23,376 nucleotides of DNA from Thermoanaerobaculales bacterium (lineage in GTDB: Bacteria > Acidobacteriota > Thermoanaerobaculia > Thermoanaerobaculales > Sulfomarinibacteraceae). The stretch covers positions 1 through 23,376 of the forward strand of contig JAOZPW010000020.1 of the NCBI GenBank assembly GCA_029932545.1, in the 5' to 3' direction. Both the position numbers and the translations under genes were made by a program. Of the stretch, positions 1-7,393 are shown in pieces. The notes under the pieces are model-generated. The model worked only from the letters and a program-made list of their open reading frames with translations, did no database searches and was not told the DNA's origin. Every line of letters starts with the position of its first letter. Positions within the stretch are counted from its first letter, which is position 1.

Positions 1-60
1 AATGCGCATACCTGGAACCGCTTCCGTTGGCCTCTGGAAAATGTAAAATCAGCATAGTAA

Positions 61-92
61 CTCTTGAAAAACAAGAGATAGTGTGTTTAAAT
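61..92 (+). promoter_or_regulatory. Palindrome over a putative abiE promoter
   Basis: A perfect inverted repeat, CTCTTG-AAAAA-CAAGAG, spans 61-77. Within it TTGAAA (64-69) could be a -35 box, and TTAAAT (87-92) lies 17 bp further on as a weak -10 (4 of 6 consensus bases). Transcription from this pair would begin around 98-100, almost on the GTG start at 102, and no Shine-Dalgarno sequence precedes that GTG, so the message may be leaderless. AbiEi antitoxins are known to repress their own promoters by binding inverted repeats, so the palindrome is a plausible operator. The palindrome is seen directly; promoter and operator roles are inferred. Confidence 0.4.
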
Positions 93-101
93 TGACATGT
101 C

Positions 102-740
102 GTGAAAGATTTGAGACAGACCATTCGTCGTGAGGAGTTCGACTATCAGGCATTGATGGCTGCGTTGTCGGAGTATGCAAATCCCTGGGACAAGGTGACG
201 AGGCTCCTGCGGCGGGGCGACATCATTCGGGTCAAGAAGGGTCTGTACGTCTTCGGTGATCGACTGAGAAGGCGACCATTCTCTCGGGAACTCCTGGCAA
301 ACCTCATCTACGGGCCTTCGTTTGTCTCCCTCGAATGGGCGTTGTCGTTTCATGGGCTCATTCCGGAGCGAGTCGAGGCAGTGACTTCCGTGACGACCAA
401 GAGGCCGAAGAATTTTTCGACGTCGATCGGCGCCTTTATCTACCGCCAATCGCCTCGAGACGCCTTTCATCTTGGAATGGATCGGGTTGAGGAGGGGGAT
501 GTAGCGTTTTTGATTGCCACCCCGGAACGGGCGTTGGCGGACACGATCCGTGATGATCGCGGGCATTCGGTCCGAACCGTGGGAGACGCCGCCCGCTACC
601 TGTTCGAAGATCTCCGGATCGACGGATCGGAGTTCGAGCGAATGTCGCCGGACAGCCTCGAGGAGTTGGCCGAGAGCTTACATTCGAACAAGGTGGCGGT
701 CTGTGCGAGCCTTCTGCGGTCTTTGAGGCGCACAGTATGA
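102..740 (+). CDS. abiEi: Type IV toxin-antitoxin system AbiEi-family antitoxin
   Basis: This 212-aa protein has the AbiEi layout: an N-terminal winged-helix region (about residues 1-60) that includes GDIIRVKKGLYVF, then the AbiEi C-terminal domain with the signature SFVSLEWALSFHGLIPE (about 74-90), the TSVTTKR segment and a PERALADTI stretch. AbiEi proteins repress their own operon and neutralise the partner nucleotidyltransferase without a stable complex (type IV). The start is a GTG with no visible Shine-Dalgarno sequence; an ATG at 97 is out of frame and stops at once, so GTG is the best available start. Its stop overlaps the AbiEii start by 4 bases (ATGA), implying translational coupling. 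The family call is secure; the antitoxin role comes from family knowledge. Confidence 0.88.
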   Translation: MKDLRQTIRREEFDYQALMAALSEYANPWDKVTRLLRRGDIIRVKKGLYVFGDRLRRRPFSRELLANLIYGPSFVSLEWALSFHGLIPERVEAVTSVTTKRPKNFSTSIGAFIYRQSPRDAFHLGMDRVEEGDVAFLIATPERALADTIRDDRGHSVRTVGDAARYLFEDLRIDGSEFERMSPDSLEELAESLHSNKVAVCASLLRSLRRTV

Positions 741-1609
741 ACCCGGCAATTACCAGCATGTTGGCGAAGTACGAACGCCGAAGCCTCGATGATGAGATCA
801 ATGCGTTGCGGGAGATTCTCCAGGAAGTGGCCCTATGTGGGCTGTGGAGAGCCAAATTCTTTGAGAAGGCGGCGTTTTACGGGGGGACGGCGCTCCGGGT
901 GCTCTATGGGTTGGACCGCTTCAGCGAGGACATGGATTTCTCTCTCCTGACGCCGGACGATCATTTTGACCTCTCGTTGTATTGTGCAGCCGTTGAGGAA
1001 GAACTGAGCTCGTGGGGCTTTCGCGCGACGGTGGAGGCGAAAAAGAAGAAGGTAGCTGACAGCGCGATCGAATCGGCATTCCTCAAGGTGAACACTCGAG
1101 AACTCCTGCTGTCCATTGAAGGCGGGGATCAGATGGCCGCCGAAATCCATGGCCGGCGGCGGCTCAAGATCAAGATCGAGGTCGACACCGATCCTCCGCC
1201 GGGGTTCTCGACCGAAGCGCGATTCCTGCTTCAGCCGGTCCCCTTCTCGGTCAGGGTTTATGATCCGCCGTCGCTGTTTGCCGGCAAGATGCATGCGGTC
1301 CTCTGCCGTGGGTGGAAGACGAGAGTCAAGGGGCGCGACTGGTATGACCTCGTCTGGTATGTCGGGCGGGCAACGGAACTCGACTTGGGCCACCTTGAAG
1401 CCAGGATGCGGCAGAGCGGCCATTTCATTGACGATCAGCCGCTTGACGAGCGCCGATTCCGCTCGATGCTGAGAGAGAGGATCGGTCAACTCGACATTGA
1501 TGCAGCCCGGACCGACGTCGAGCGTTTCCTGATTGATAGATCGACCGTCAGCGTATGGTCGCGGGAGTTCTTTTTAGCAGTCGCCGAGAAAATTAAGGTT
1601 CGGACTTGA
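737..1609 (+). CDS. abiEii: AbiEii/AbiGii-family nucleotidyltransferase toxin
   Basis: This 290-aa protein has the motifs of AbiEii/AbiGii (MenA-like) nucleotidyltransferase toxins. YGGTALRVLYGLDRFSEDMDFS (split here: GGTALR at 49-54, then RFSEDMDFSL at 61-70) gives the GG...DxD core with metal-binding D65 and D67. KIKIEVD (144-150) supplies a likely third acidic residue. The family lysine motif FAGKMHAVLCR (181-191) is followed by GRDWYDLVWYV (199-209). Such enzymes add nucleotides to RNA acceptors such as tRNA, halting growth, and can give phage resistance; the exact substrate cannot be read here. The catalytic residues look intact, so the toxin is probably functional. It overlaps the antitoxin by 4 bp in the usual antitoxin-first order. 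Confidence 0.9.
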   Translation: MNPAITSMLAKYERRSLDDEINALREILQEVALCGLWRAKFFEKAAFYGGTALRVLYGLDRFSEDMDFSLLTPDDHFDLSLYCAAVEEELSSWGFRATVEAKKKKVADSAIESAFLKVNTRELLLSIEGGDQMAAEIHGRRRLKIKIEVDTDPPPGFSTEARFLLQPVPFSVRVYDPPSLFAGKMHAVLCRGWKTRVKGRDWYDLVWYVGRATELDLGHLEARMRQSGHFIDDQPLDERRFRSMLRERIGQLDIDAARTDVERFLIDRSTVSVWSREFFLAVAEKIKVRT

Positions 1610-1626
1610 AATCAGAGGGAGGAAAC

Positions 1627-1929
1627 ATGGTCGTACACAAAGGCGGACGCCACTGCGGGGCGGTGAAATTCGAAGTCGATGTGTCGGGTGTCGACCTGGA
1701 AGAAGCCGTTGTCCTGCGGACTTTTTCCCACAGGCAGGAGGCTGATCTCGCCGCAGGCTACCTGCATTCCTGTGGGGTTCCCGCGATCGTCATGGGAGAC
1801 GACTGCGGTGGTCTTCGTCCGGAGTTGTCCCAGTCCCTGGGCGTTCGAATCCTGGTGTCCCCAGACCACCAAGCCGAAGCCGACCGCCTGCTCGAGGATG
1901 CACCTGACGGTCTCCCAGATTTAGTGTGA
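1627..1929 (+). CDS. DUF2007-domain protein with a GFA-like N-terminus
   Basis: The 100-aa product starts at an ATG preceded by GAGGGAGGA (1615-1623). A TTG at 1606 is in frame but lacks such a site. Residues about 26-95 match DUF2007, a small ferredoxin-like fold of unknown function: VVLRTFSHRQEADLAAGYL, then GVPAIVMGDD, then GVRILVSPDHQAEADRLLED. Residues 1-18 (MVVHKGGRHCGAVKFEV) closely resemble the start of glutathione-dependent formaldehyde-activating (GFA) proteins, where GGCHCGAVRFEV carries a zinc Cys pair. Here the first Cys is Arg8 (CGC, one transition from TGC), and the rest of the GFA domain is missing. The gene follows abiEii by 17 bp and may be cotranscribed. The DUF2007 call is fairly firm; the GFA origin is a motif-level inference. 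Confidence 0.75.
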   Translation: MVVHKGGRHCGAVKFEVDVSGVDLEEAVVLRTFSHRQEADLAAGYLHSCGVPAIVMGDDCGGLRPELSQSLGVRILVSPDHQAEADRLLEDAPDGLPDLV

Positions 1930-1932
1930 CTC

Positions 1933-1954
1933 GGGTGGACACGGGGGTCCACCC
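1933..1954. repeat. Perfect 8-bp hairpin between convergent genes
   Basis: GGGTGGAC (1933-1940) and GTCCACCC (1947-1954) flank a 6-base loop, directly after the DUF2007 stop. There is no following T-tract, so it is not a standard intrinsic terminator, although it sits where the DUF2007 and nifU messages converge. It could be a REP-like intergenic palindrome; a hairpin rich in GGTGGG/CCCACC also lies at 5575-5627. Confidence 0.55.
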
Positions 1955-1980
1955 CTACAGAATGGGTTCTTGAGTCCTTC

Positions 1981-2022
1981 GAGAGCTGAGAGCTGAGAGC
2001 TGACAGCTGACAGCTGACAGCT
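1981..2022. repeat. Six tandem heptamers (GAGAGCT x3, GACAGCT x3)
   Basis: Three exact copies of GAGAGCT are followed by three exact copies of GACAGCT, with no bases between them. The array runs two bases into the nifU stop codon, which occupies 2021-2023 on the minus strand. Related copies occur at 8692-8719 (opposite orientation), near 8864 and at 15191-15218. There are no unique spacers, so it is not CRISPR. Confidence 0.95.
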
Positions 2023-2983
2023 AAACCTCAACCACCCGGATCGCCTCATCGACCCGTGTCTTGAGGCTGTTTTCGACAAGGGTTTTGAGGGTCCGGGTTG
2101 ACCCGGCGCAGGTGGCGCAGTCACCGGTGAAGCGGCAGTAGACAACTTTGTCCTTGATGTCGATCAGCTCGAGGCCTCCGTCGTCTTTGGCCAGTTGAGG
2201 TCGTACGATATCGTCGAGGACCTGTTCGATGTCCTTGGCAAGACGGAAGGGCGTGCGTTCGCCGCCGGCTGCCGGGGTGGTGACCTGGCCGGCAACGGGC
2301 AGGGACGGCATCTGGGCAAAGGCCTCCCCCGGGCGGCCCCATGCCTCATCCAGAAGATCCTGTAGTCCGCCGGGTGTGTGGTGGCAGGACATGCAGCCCC
2401 CTCCGGCCTTGATGGCGCCGGTGATGTCGGGGATTGTCTTGAGCTTGAGTTCGGAGATTTTGCGCCTGATGTAGGGTTCGGTCAGGCCGAAACAGTGGCA
2501 GACAAGACGGCCTTCTTCGACCTCGTCGTCGCGGATGTCAATGCCGAGATCGGCCATGGCTACCCCGCGCTTGCGCGCCCAATCGAAGACGGCGGCCTCA
2601 AGGGCCTCGGCGCCCATCACCGAGCAGTGGATCTTGGCCTGAGGGAGGCCGCCGAGGTACTTGACGATGTCGGAGTTGGAGATCTCCAGGGCCTCAATCG
2701 GCGTGAGGTTGCCCTCTTCGACCAGGCGGCACATCGCCTCGGAGGCGGCGATTGCCGAAGTGCAACCGAAGGTCAGGTAGCGCGCCTCAACAATCAGGTC
2801 CTTGAGCGGATCGGTCGGGTGACGTTTGACACGGAAGCTGAAACGTAGGGCGTCACCGCAGGCGATCGAACCGTGCTCGCCAAGACCGTCGGGGTTCTCG
2901 ATCTCCCCGAGGTGCGTTCCATATTTGCCCTGGACGGCGTCCATGAACAGTTGGGTGGTCTTTTCGGAATAATTCCAGGTCAT
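2021..2983 (-). CDS. nifU: Iron-sulfur cluster assembly scaffold NifU (three-domain)
   Basis: The 320-aa product matches full-length NifU (roughly 300-320 aa). The N-terminal IscU-like domain has the three scaffold Cys C42 (ACGD, with the adjacent Asp44), C74 and C120. The central BFD-like [2Fe-2S] domain has C162xC164 and C197xxC200 (GGGCMSCHH). The C-terminal Nfu domain has C289xxC292 (TGDCATCAG). It assembles Fe-S clusters in the cytoplasm and passes them to apoproteins, normally with a cysteine desulfurase (NifS/IscS) that is not in this window. The ATG at 2981-2983 has GGAGG just upstream and begins MTWNYSEK as in the family; a longer in-frame start lacks both. All nine cysteines are present. 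Divergent from the flotillin gene. Confidence 0.95.
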   Translation of the reverse strand: MTWNYSEKTTQLFMDAVQGKYGTHLGEIENPDGLGEHGSIACGDALRFSFRVKRHPTDPLKDLIVEARYLTFGCTSAIAASEAMCRLVEEGNLTPIEALEISNSDIVKYLGGLPQAKIHCSVMGAEALEAAVFDWARKRGVAMADLGIDIRDDEVEEGRLVCHCFGLTEPYIRRKISELKLKTIPDITGAIKAGGGCMSCHHTPGGLQDLLDEAWGRPGEAFAQMPSLPVAGQVTTPAAGGERTPFRLAKDIEQVLDDIVRPQLAKDDGGLELIDIKDKVVYCRFTGDCATCAGSTRTLKTLVENSLKTRVDEAIRVVEV

Positions 2984-3052
2984 CGATCCTCCACCGCCCA
3001 GAATCACGGGCGACGGGATATGATAGCAGTCATTACTATTGGGAGGACTCTG
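2984..3052. promoter_or_regulatory. Divergent promoter region, nifU / flotillin
   Basis: This 69-bp gap separates the two divergent start codons. TATGAT (3019-3024) is a 5-of-6 match to a -10 box for the plus-strand gene, and the overlapping reverse complement gives TATCAT for the minus strand. No convincing -35 box is present for either. Shine-Dalgarno sites are clear on both sides (GGGAGGA at 3041-3047 for flotillin; GGAGG for nifU). Confidence 0.3.
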
Positions 3053-4549
3053 ATGGGTTTTCAAATTCTTGCTCTGCTGCTGTTTGCTCTTCCGGTTTTT
3101 CTTTTCTTCGTATACATCGTGATGCGAACGCGCTACAAGAAGGCGGGGCCTGACGAGGCCCTGATTGTTTTTGGCCGACGCAAATTATTGGGCCGCAAGG
3201 TTCGGTCCGAAAAAGGGGAAGTCGAGGGCTTCCGGATCATTCGCGGCGGCGGCACCTTCGTCTGGCCCGCGTGGGAGCAGTATGAGATTCTGTCGCTTCG
3301 CATGATGACTTTGGAAATCGACCTCCCGCATGTCTACACGATTCAGGGTATCCCGATCAACGTCAAGGCGGTGGCACAGGTCAAGGTCCACGGTGATGTT
3401 GAGCACATCAGGAAAGCAGCCGAGGGTTTCCTCGGCATGCCGGTCGATGATGTGCAGGCGACGATCAAAGAAACCGTCGCGGGCCATCTTCGCGGCATCG
3501 TCGGTACCTTGACGGTCGAAGAACTCTACCGGGACCAGAGGACCTTTCAGGAAAAGGTCCGTGATGAGGCCCACGTCGACCTCGAGGGCATGGGCTTCGA
3601 GTTCAGGTCATTCGTCTTCCAGGCAATCCAGGACGATGAGGGTTACCTCAATGCCCTGGGACAGCCCAAGATCCAGGAGGCCCTCAAGGGGGCGCGCATC
3701 GCAACGGCCAACGCCGACCGGGATGCCGCGATCGAAGAGGAGCATGCCCGGCAGGAAAAAGAGCAGAAGCGCCTCAACGTCGACACCGAGATTGCCGAGA
3801 GCGACCGTGCCCTGAGCCTCAAAAAGGCGTCGATTCGTAAGGAGGTCGACGTTGCGGATGCCCAGGCGGTCAAGGCCGGCGAAATGGAAATCAAGGTCCA
3901 GAATATTGCGATTGCCGGGCGAGAGGTCGAGCGACAGAAACTGGAGCTCAATGCTTCCGTTCGAGAGTTGGCCGATGCCGAGAAATATCAGACCGAGCGC
4001 AACGCCGACGCCGACCAGTACAGGATCGAGCGCGAGGCGGCTGCGGAACGCATGCGCCGCGAGGAGTCGGCGAAGGCCCTCCAGGCCGAGGGTGTCGCCA
4101 AGGCCGAGGCCGAGTCGGTGCAGCGGCGCCAGATTGGTCTGGCCGAGGCCGAGGCGATCCAGGCCAAGGGTCAGGCCGAGGCCGAGGCACGGCGGTTGCT
4201 GGCCGAAGCGCTCAAGCTTTACAACGAGGCCGGTCTCTCGATTGAGGCTCTCAAGATTCTCCCGGAAATTGCCGCGGCGGTATCCGAGCCACTGGCCCGG
4301 GCCGGTGAGACGACGATCATCTCTACCGGTGGCAACCCCGGCGACGGAACCGGGGCGGCACGCCTGACTGATGATGTCGTCCAGGTGATGAGCCAACTGG
4401 GGCCGATCATGAAGCAGCTCTCGGGCGTCGACATGGAAAAAATGCTCCGGGATCTCGCTCGCCTGCCCGGGGCGGTCGCGGACAAGGTCGAAGCTGAGGC
4501 CAAGCCGCAGACCGGCAAGAAACCCGGGCAGGTATTCGGCGGAGAATAA
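3053..4549 (+). CDS. Flotillin-like SPFH-domain membrane protein
   Basis: The 498-aa product begins with one hydrophobic segment (residues 4-24), then an SPFH/PHB domain (about 27-190, including TIQGIPINVKAVAQVKV). A long charged coiled coil (about 200-385) is rich in EA/AE repeats such as GVAKAEAESV and AEAEAIQAKGQ. The C-terminal region contains TTIISTGG. This is the flotillin layout: membrane-anchored oligomers that organise membrane microdomains. The start is the ATG after GGGAGGA (3041-3047); an upstream in-frame start would add a non-conserved leader that runs through nifU. No NfeD gene, a frequent partner, is adjacent. Instead the stop TAA is immediately followed by the ATG of an unrecognised gene, implying a two-gene operon. 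Confidence 0.9.
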   Translation: MGFQILALLLFALPVFLFFVYIVMRTRYKKAGPDEALIVFGRRKLLGRKVRSEKGEVEGFRIIRGGGTFVWPAWEQYEILSLRMMTLEIDLPHVYTIQGIPINVKAVAQVKVHGDVEHIRKAAEGFLGMPVDDVQATIKETVAGHLRGIVGTLTVEELYRDQRTFQEKVRDEAHVDLEGMGFEFRSFVFQAIQDDEGYLNALGQPKIQEALKGARIATANADRDAAIEEEHARQEKEQKRLNVDTEIAESDRALSLKKASIRKEVDVADAQAVKAGEMEIKVQNIAIAGREVERQKLELNASVRELADAEKYQTERNADADQYRIEREAAAERMRREESAKALQAEGVAKAEAESVQRRQIGLAEAEAIQAKGQAEAEARRLLAEALKLYNEAGLSIEALKILPEIAAAVSEPLARAGETTIISTGGNPGDGTGAARLTDDVVQVMSQLGPIMKQLSGVDMEKMLRDLARLPGAVADKVEAEAKPQTGKKPGQVFGGE

Positions 4550-5563
4550 ATGGGCCTTCCCGAGCAACTGTCGGCAATGGTCTTCGAATTGAGGGGTGCG
4601 GGGTCGCCCGTGGCCAAGGCCAAGGCCCTGGCAAGGGCATGGAGAATGGTCCGTAGACTCAGTCCTGCTGACAGAACGGCCCTGGCCCAAGAGGCCGGCT
4701 TCGACGGCGCCGAGGATCTGCTGGAGAGCCTCGCAACCAAGAAGGGCGGTGTGGCGCCGGCACTGATGTTGCAATTTCTGAGCAGCCTCCGGGATCGAGG
4801 GGACGAGAGGATCTCCGATGTGATGGCGGGGCTCAGGGATCCTGAGGCCCGGGACGAGATTCTGATGCAGGGCGCCGATGCCTTTGCCGAGGCCTTCGTG
4901 CCGGCAGCGGCCGAGGACGAGGAGATCGCGGAAGGGACGGGGGACGCGGCCGTCGTAGATACAACTGAGCCGGAGCTACAGACGCCACCACTGCCGATCG
5001 AGCCCGAGGAGACGGTGGTCGCTGAGCCGGTGTTCGAACCGACCCCGGTCGTCTTTCGAACTCCTGAGACCGGCCATGGTGCGCCCGGGAAAACGCCGGA
5101 GGCCGACTCCGACACAGTGGCGCCGTCGCCGGTTGTCACCGAGAACGCTCCGATTGAGGCCGAAGTCGGACCTGCCGAGGGCGGGAAGATCGACGTGGCC
5201 TTTCTCGTCGAGGATCTCGAAGCCGAGACATCATTGGTTGACCGGCTCTTGCTCCTCCGGGAGGCGGTCCCTGTCCTTGAAGCCGGTGGCGGTGATCTCG
5301 GCCGCCTGCTTGAGGTCTTCCCCAATGGGTGGGCCCGACGGCGGGTACTGGTCGCCCTGCTCGAGGCCGGTCTGCCTGCTGATGTCGGTGTTGCTTTGGA
5401 TCTTATCGAAAACCTCGAGAGGCCTGTCGACCGGCGGTGGTGTTTGGGCGTGCTGGCTTCCCGTGGTGACTTACAGGGCGCCGAGGCCGACAGGGCCCTT
5501 GAGATGACAGATAGTCCGACCCTGTACCGCCGGATAGTGCGGGAGACCGGTAGCCGGTTGTGA
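4550..5563 (+). CDS. Uncharacterised 337-aa flotillin-linked protein
   Basis: I do not recognise this family. The ATG follows the flotillin stop with no gap. Three parts are visible. Residues 1-120 form a probably helical, Arg/Leu-rich domain (MVFELRGAGSPVAKAKALAR; RMVRRLSPADRTALAQEAGF). Residues about 121-220 are an acidic, Pro/Thr/Val-rich low-complexity linker. Residues about 221-337 form a second helical, Leu-rich domain (LVDRLLLLREAVPVLEAGGG; WARRRVLVALLEAGLP) with HEAT-like spacing. No signal peptide or transmembrane segment is seen, so a cytoplasmic adaptor riding on flotillin assemblies is possible but inferred only from position. Codon use resembles its neighbours, which supports it being real. 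Confidence 0.8.
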   Translation: MGLPEQLSAMVFELRGAGSPVAKAKALARAWRMVRRLSPADRTALAQEAGFDGAEDLLESLATKKGGVAPALMLQFLSSLRDRGDERISDVMAGLRDPEARDEILMQGADAFAEAFVPAAAEDEEIAEGTGDAAVVDTTEPELQTPPLPIEPEETVVAEPVFEPTPVVFRTPETGHGAPGKTPEADSDTVAPSPVVTENAPIEAEVGPAEGGKIDVAFLVEDLEAETSLVDRLLLLREAVPVLEAGGGDLGRLLEVFPNGWARRRVLVALLEAGLPADVGVALDLIENLERPVDRRWCLGVLASRGDLQGAEADRALEMTDSPTLYRRIVRETGSRL

Positions 5564-5574
5564 TACGAGGGTAG

Positions 5575-5627
5575 GGTGGGGGCCTTTGCCCACCATCGGG
5601 ACCCTTGACCTTGGTGGGCCAAGGCCC
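5575..5627. repeat. Nested inverted repeats (cruciform-capable)
   Basis: Two small hairpins lie side by side: GGTGGG...CCCACC (5575-5594) and CCTTGG-TGGG-CCAAGG (5609-5624). The two halves also pair with each other: GGGCCTTTGCCCACC (ending at 5594) is complementary at 14 of 15 positions to GGTGGGCCAAGGCCC (5613-5627). The element can therefore form either one long stem or two short ones. No T-run follows. It lies between the 337-aa gene and ggt. Confidence 0.65.
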
Positions 5628-5682
5628 TCCCTGTGGCCTTAATAATCCTGGCGCCGCCGCCGGGTAGCGGTAGACTATCTCG

Positions 5683-7389
5683 ATGAAGCGAATATTTCGA
5701 CATACGACTCTTTCGGCAACTTTCCTCCTCTTATGCCTGGGACTTCTGGCTTGTGCGGCGCCCCCGCCGGCTCTCGACGCCACGGGCGGGGCAGTGGCGT
5801 CGGCGGCGCCAAGAGCGACTGCGGCAGGAATCAAGGTGTTGGAAGAGGGCGGCAATGCCGTCGACGCGGCAGTGGCGACGGCACTGGTGCTTTCGGTCGT
5901 TCACCCCAACGCAGGCAATCTGGGTGGTGGGGGCTTTGCCGTAATCCGGATGGGTGATCAGGTTGAAGCCCTTGACTTCAGGGAAACGGCGCCCGCGGCT
6001 GCCCGAGCCGACATGTATCTGGATGAGCATGGAGAGGCCATTTCTGATCGATCCCTGATTGGTCCTCTGGCGGCCGGAGTTCCGGGCTCCCCCCATGGGT
6101 ATTTTGAGTTGCATCAGAGGTACGGGACGCTGCCCTGGAAACGTGTGGTTGATCCGGCGGTCAGAGCGGCCCGAGACGGTTTTGTCGTCACGAAGCGTCT
6201 GGCCGGGGCCCTCGAAGGGAGTTCCAAACTGCTTGGACGTTTCGAAGCAACGGCCGAGGTGTGGTTGCCGGGGGGGCGCCCGCATGATGCGGGGTCGACC
6301 GTGCGAATTCCCGCACTTGCCGACAGCCTCCAGGCCTACGCCGACCGGGGACCTGTCGCGCTGATGGAGGGGCCGATCGCGGCGGCGGTTGTTGCGGCAT
6401 CCGAGCGCCACGGCGGCATTCTCAGCATGGAGGATCTAGCCGGTTATCGTTCCGTGTGGCGGCCTCCCATCAGGTTTCAGGCCTTTGGATGGGACATTGC
6501 CTCAATGCCGTTGCCCTCGTCCGGCGGAATCATCCTGGGGCAGACCTGCGCCATGCTGGAGCGACTGGACTGGGTGTCGAAGCCCCGCTTCGGCGCGGAC
6601 CGGACTCATCTGTTGGCCGAAGTCTGGCGTCGGGCCTATGCCGACCGCTTTTTGTTGGGTGACCCGTCAACCTCGCAAGCAACAGCCGAAGAACTGATGT
6701 CGCCGGTGTGGCTGGACCGGCGAGCCATGACCATCGATGTCGGGCGGGCTACGCCATCGGACGAAATCCTTCCCTGGCCGGGAGCGCCGGACGAAAGCGA
6801 CCAGACGACCCATCTTTCGGTTGTTGACGCCGAGGGTAATGCGGTTGCCCTGACGACCACCCTCAACGGCAGATTCGGCTGTGGTCTGCTGGTGCCTGAG
6901 GCCGGCTTTCTGCTGAATAACGAGATGGATGACTTCGCTGCCCAGCCGGGGAAGCCCAATCAGTTCGCCTTGGTCCAGGGTGAGGCCAACGCCGTTGGGC
7001 CGGGCAAACGTATGCTCTCGTCAATGACGCCGACGGTGGCGTGGCGTGATGGCGAGAGTATGGCTTTCGGGGCGCCGGGTGGGTCACGAATTCCGACCGG
7101 TACAGCCCAGGTCTTCCTCAACGTTGTCGTCGATGGCGATGGACTTCAGGCGGCGGTCGATCGACCCCGAGTTCACCATCAATGGCGACCCGACTCCATT
7201 CGTGCCGAGGACGGCGCCTTGAGTCCGGAAATTCGCCAAGAGTTGATCAGGCGCGGCCATGAAATCGAAGACTGTGGCGCCGTCGGTCTGGTACAGATCG
7301 TCAGGTGGATGGCCGATGGCCCATGTCAGGCTGCGGCCGATCCCCGGGGGCCGGGCTCGGCCGGTGTTGTTGGTACAAAAGGGAGATAA
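5683..7389 (+). CDS. ggt: Gamma-glutamyltransferase, predicted lipoprotein
   Basis: The 568-aa precursor cleaves and transfers gamma-glutamyl groups from glutathione and related peptides. Its signal peptide ends in a lipobox LLAC with Cys24, so it is probably lipid-anchored in the periplasm or outer membrane; many GGTs are instead soluble periplasmic enzymes. The fold is intact: GGNAVDAAVAT near 57-66, LDFRE with R100 (the substrate carboxylate Arg in E. coli GGT), the autocleavage site Q-TTHLSVVD with nucleophile Thr375, NNEMDDF (412-418) and the oxyanion pair SSM (446-448). The large and small subunits would form by self-cleavage before Thr375. The stop is 4 bp from the hemerythrin-like gene, so it probably heads an operon. 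Confidence 0.95.
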   Translation: MKRIFRHTTLSATFLLLCLGLLACAAPPPALDATGGAVASAAPRATAAGIKVLEEGGNAVDAAVATALVLSVVHPNAGNLGGGGFAVIRMGDQVEALDFRETAPAAARADMYLDEHGEAISDRSLIGPLAAGVPGSPHGYFELHQRYGTLPWKRVVDPAVRAARDGFVVTKRLAGALEGSSKLLGRFEATAEVWLPGGRPHDAGSTVRIPALADSLQAYADRGPVALMEGPIAAAVVAASERHGGILSMEDLAGYRSVWRPPIRFQAFGWDIASMPLPSSGGIILGQTCAMLERLDWVSKPRFGADRTHLLAEVWRRAYADRFLLGDPSTSQATAEELMSPVWLDRRAMTIDVGRATPSDEILPWPGAPDESDQTTHLSVVDAEGNAVALTTTLNGRFGCGLLVPEAGFLLNNEMDDFAAQPGKPNQFALVQGEANAVGPGKRMLSSMTPTVAWRDGESMAFGAPGGSRIPTGTAQVFLNVVVDGDGLQAAVDRPRVHHQWRPDSIRAEDGALSPEIRQELIRRGHEIEDCGAVGLVQIVRWMADGPCQAAADPRGPGSAGVVGTKGR

Positions 7390-7393
7390 TACA

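Noticed and set aside
1981..2022. CRISPR array
   Set aside because: The heptamers are contiguous and have no unique spacers, and no cas genes are present.
2984..3064. 27-residue N-terminal extension of NifU
   Set aside because: The extension has no counterpart in NifU, and the internal ATG at 2981-2983 has a good GGAGG site and the family start MTWNYSEK.
3608..4774. 388-codon minus-strand open frame
   Set aside because: It is antisense to the flotillin coiled coil; its Leu/Gly-rich composition merely mirrors the EA repeats.
5575..5627. Intrinsic terminator
   Set aside because: The hairpins are strong but no T-tract follows on either strand, so I list the element only as an inverted repeat.
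4219..5703. 494-codon minus-strand open frame
   Set aside because: It runs opposite the flotillin and its partner gene, is Ser/Arg/Pro-rich and low in complexity, and matches no family: a GC-rich shadow frame.
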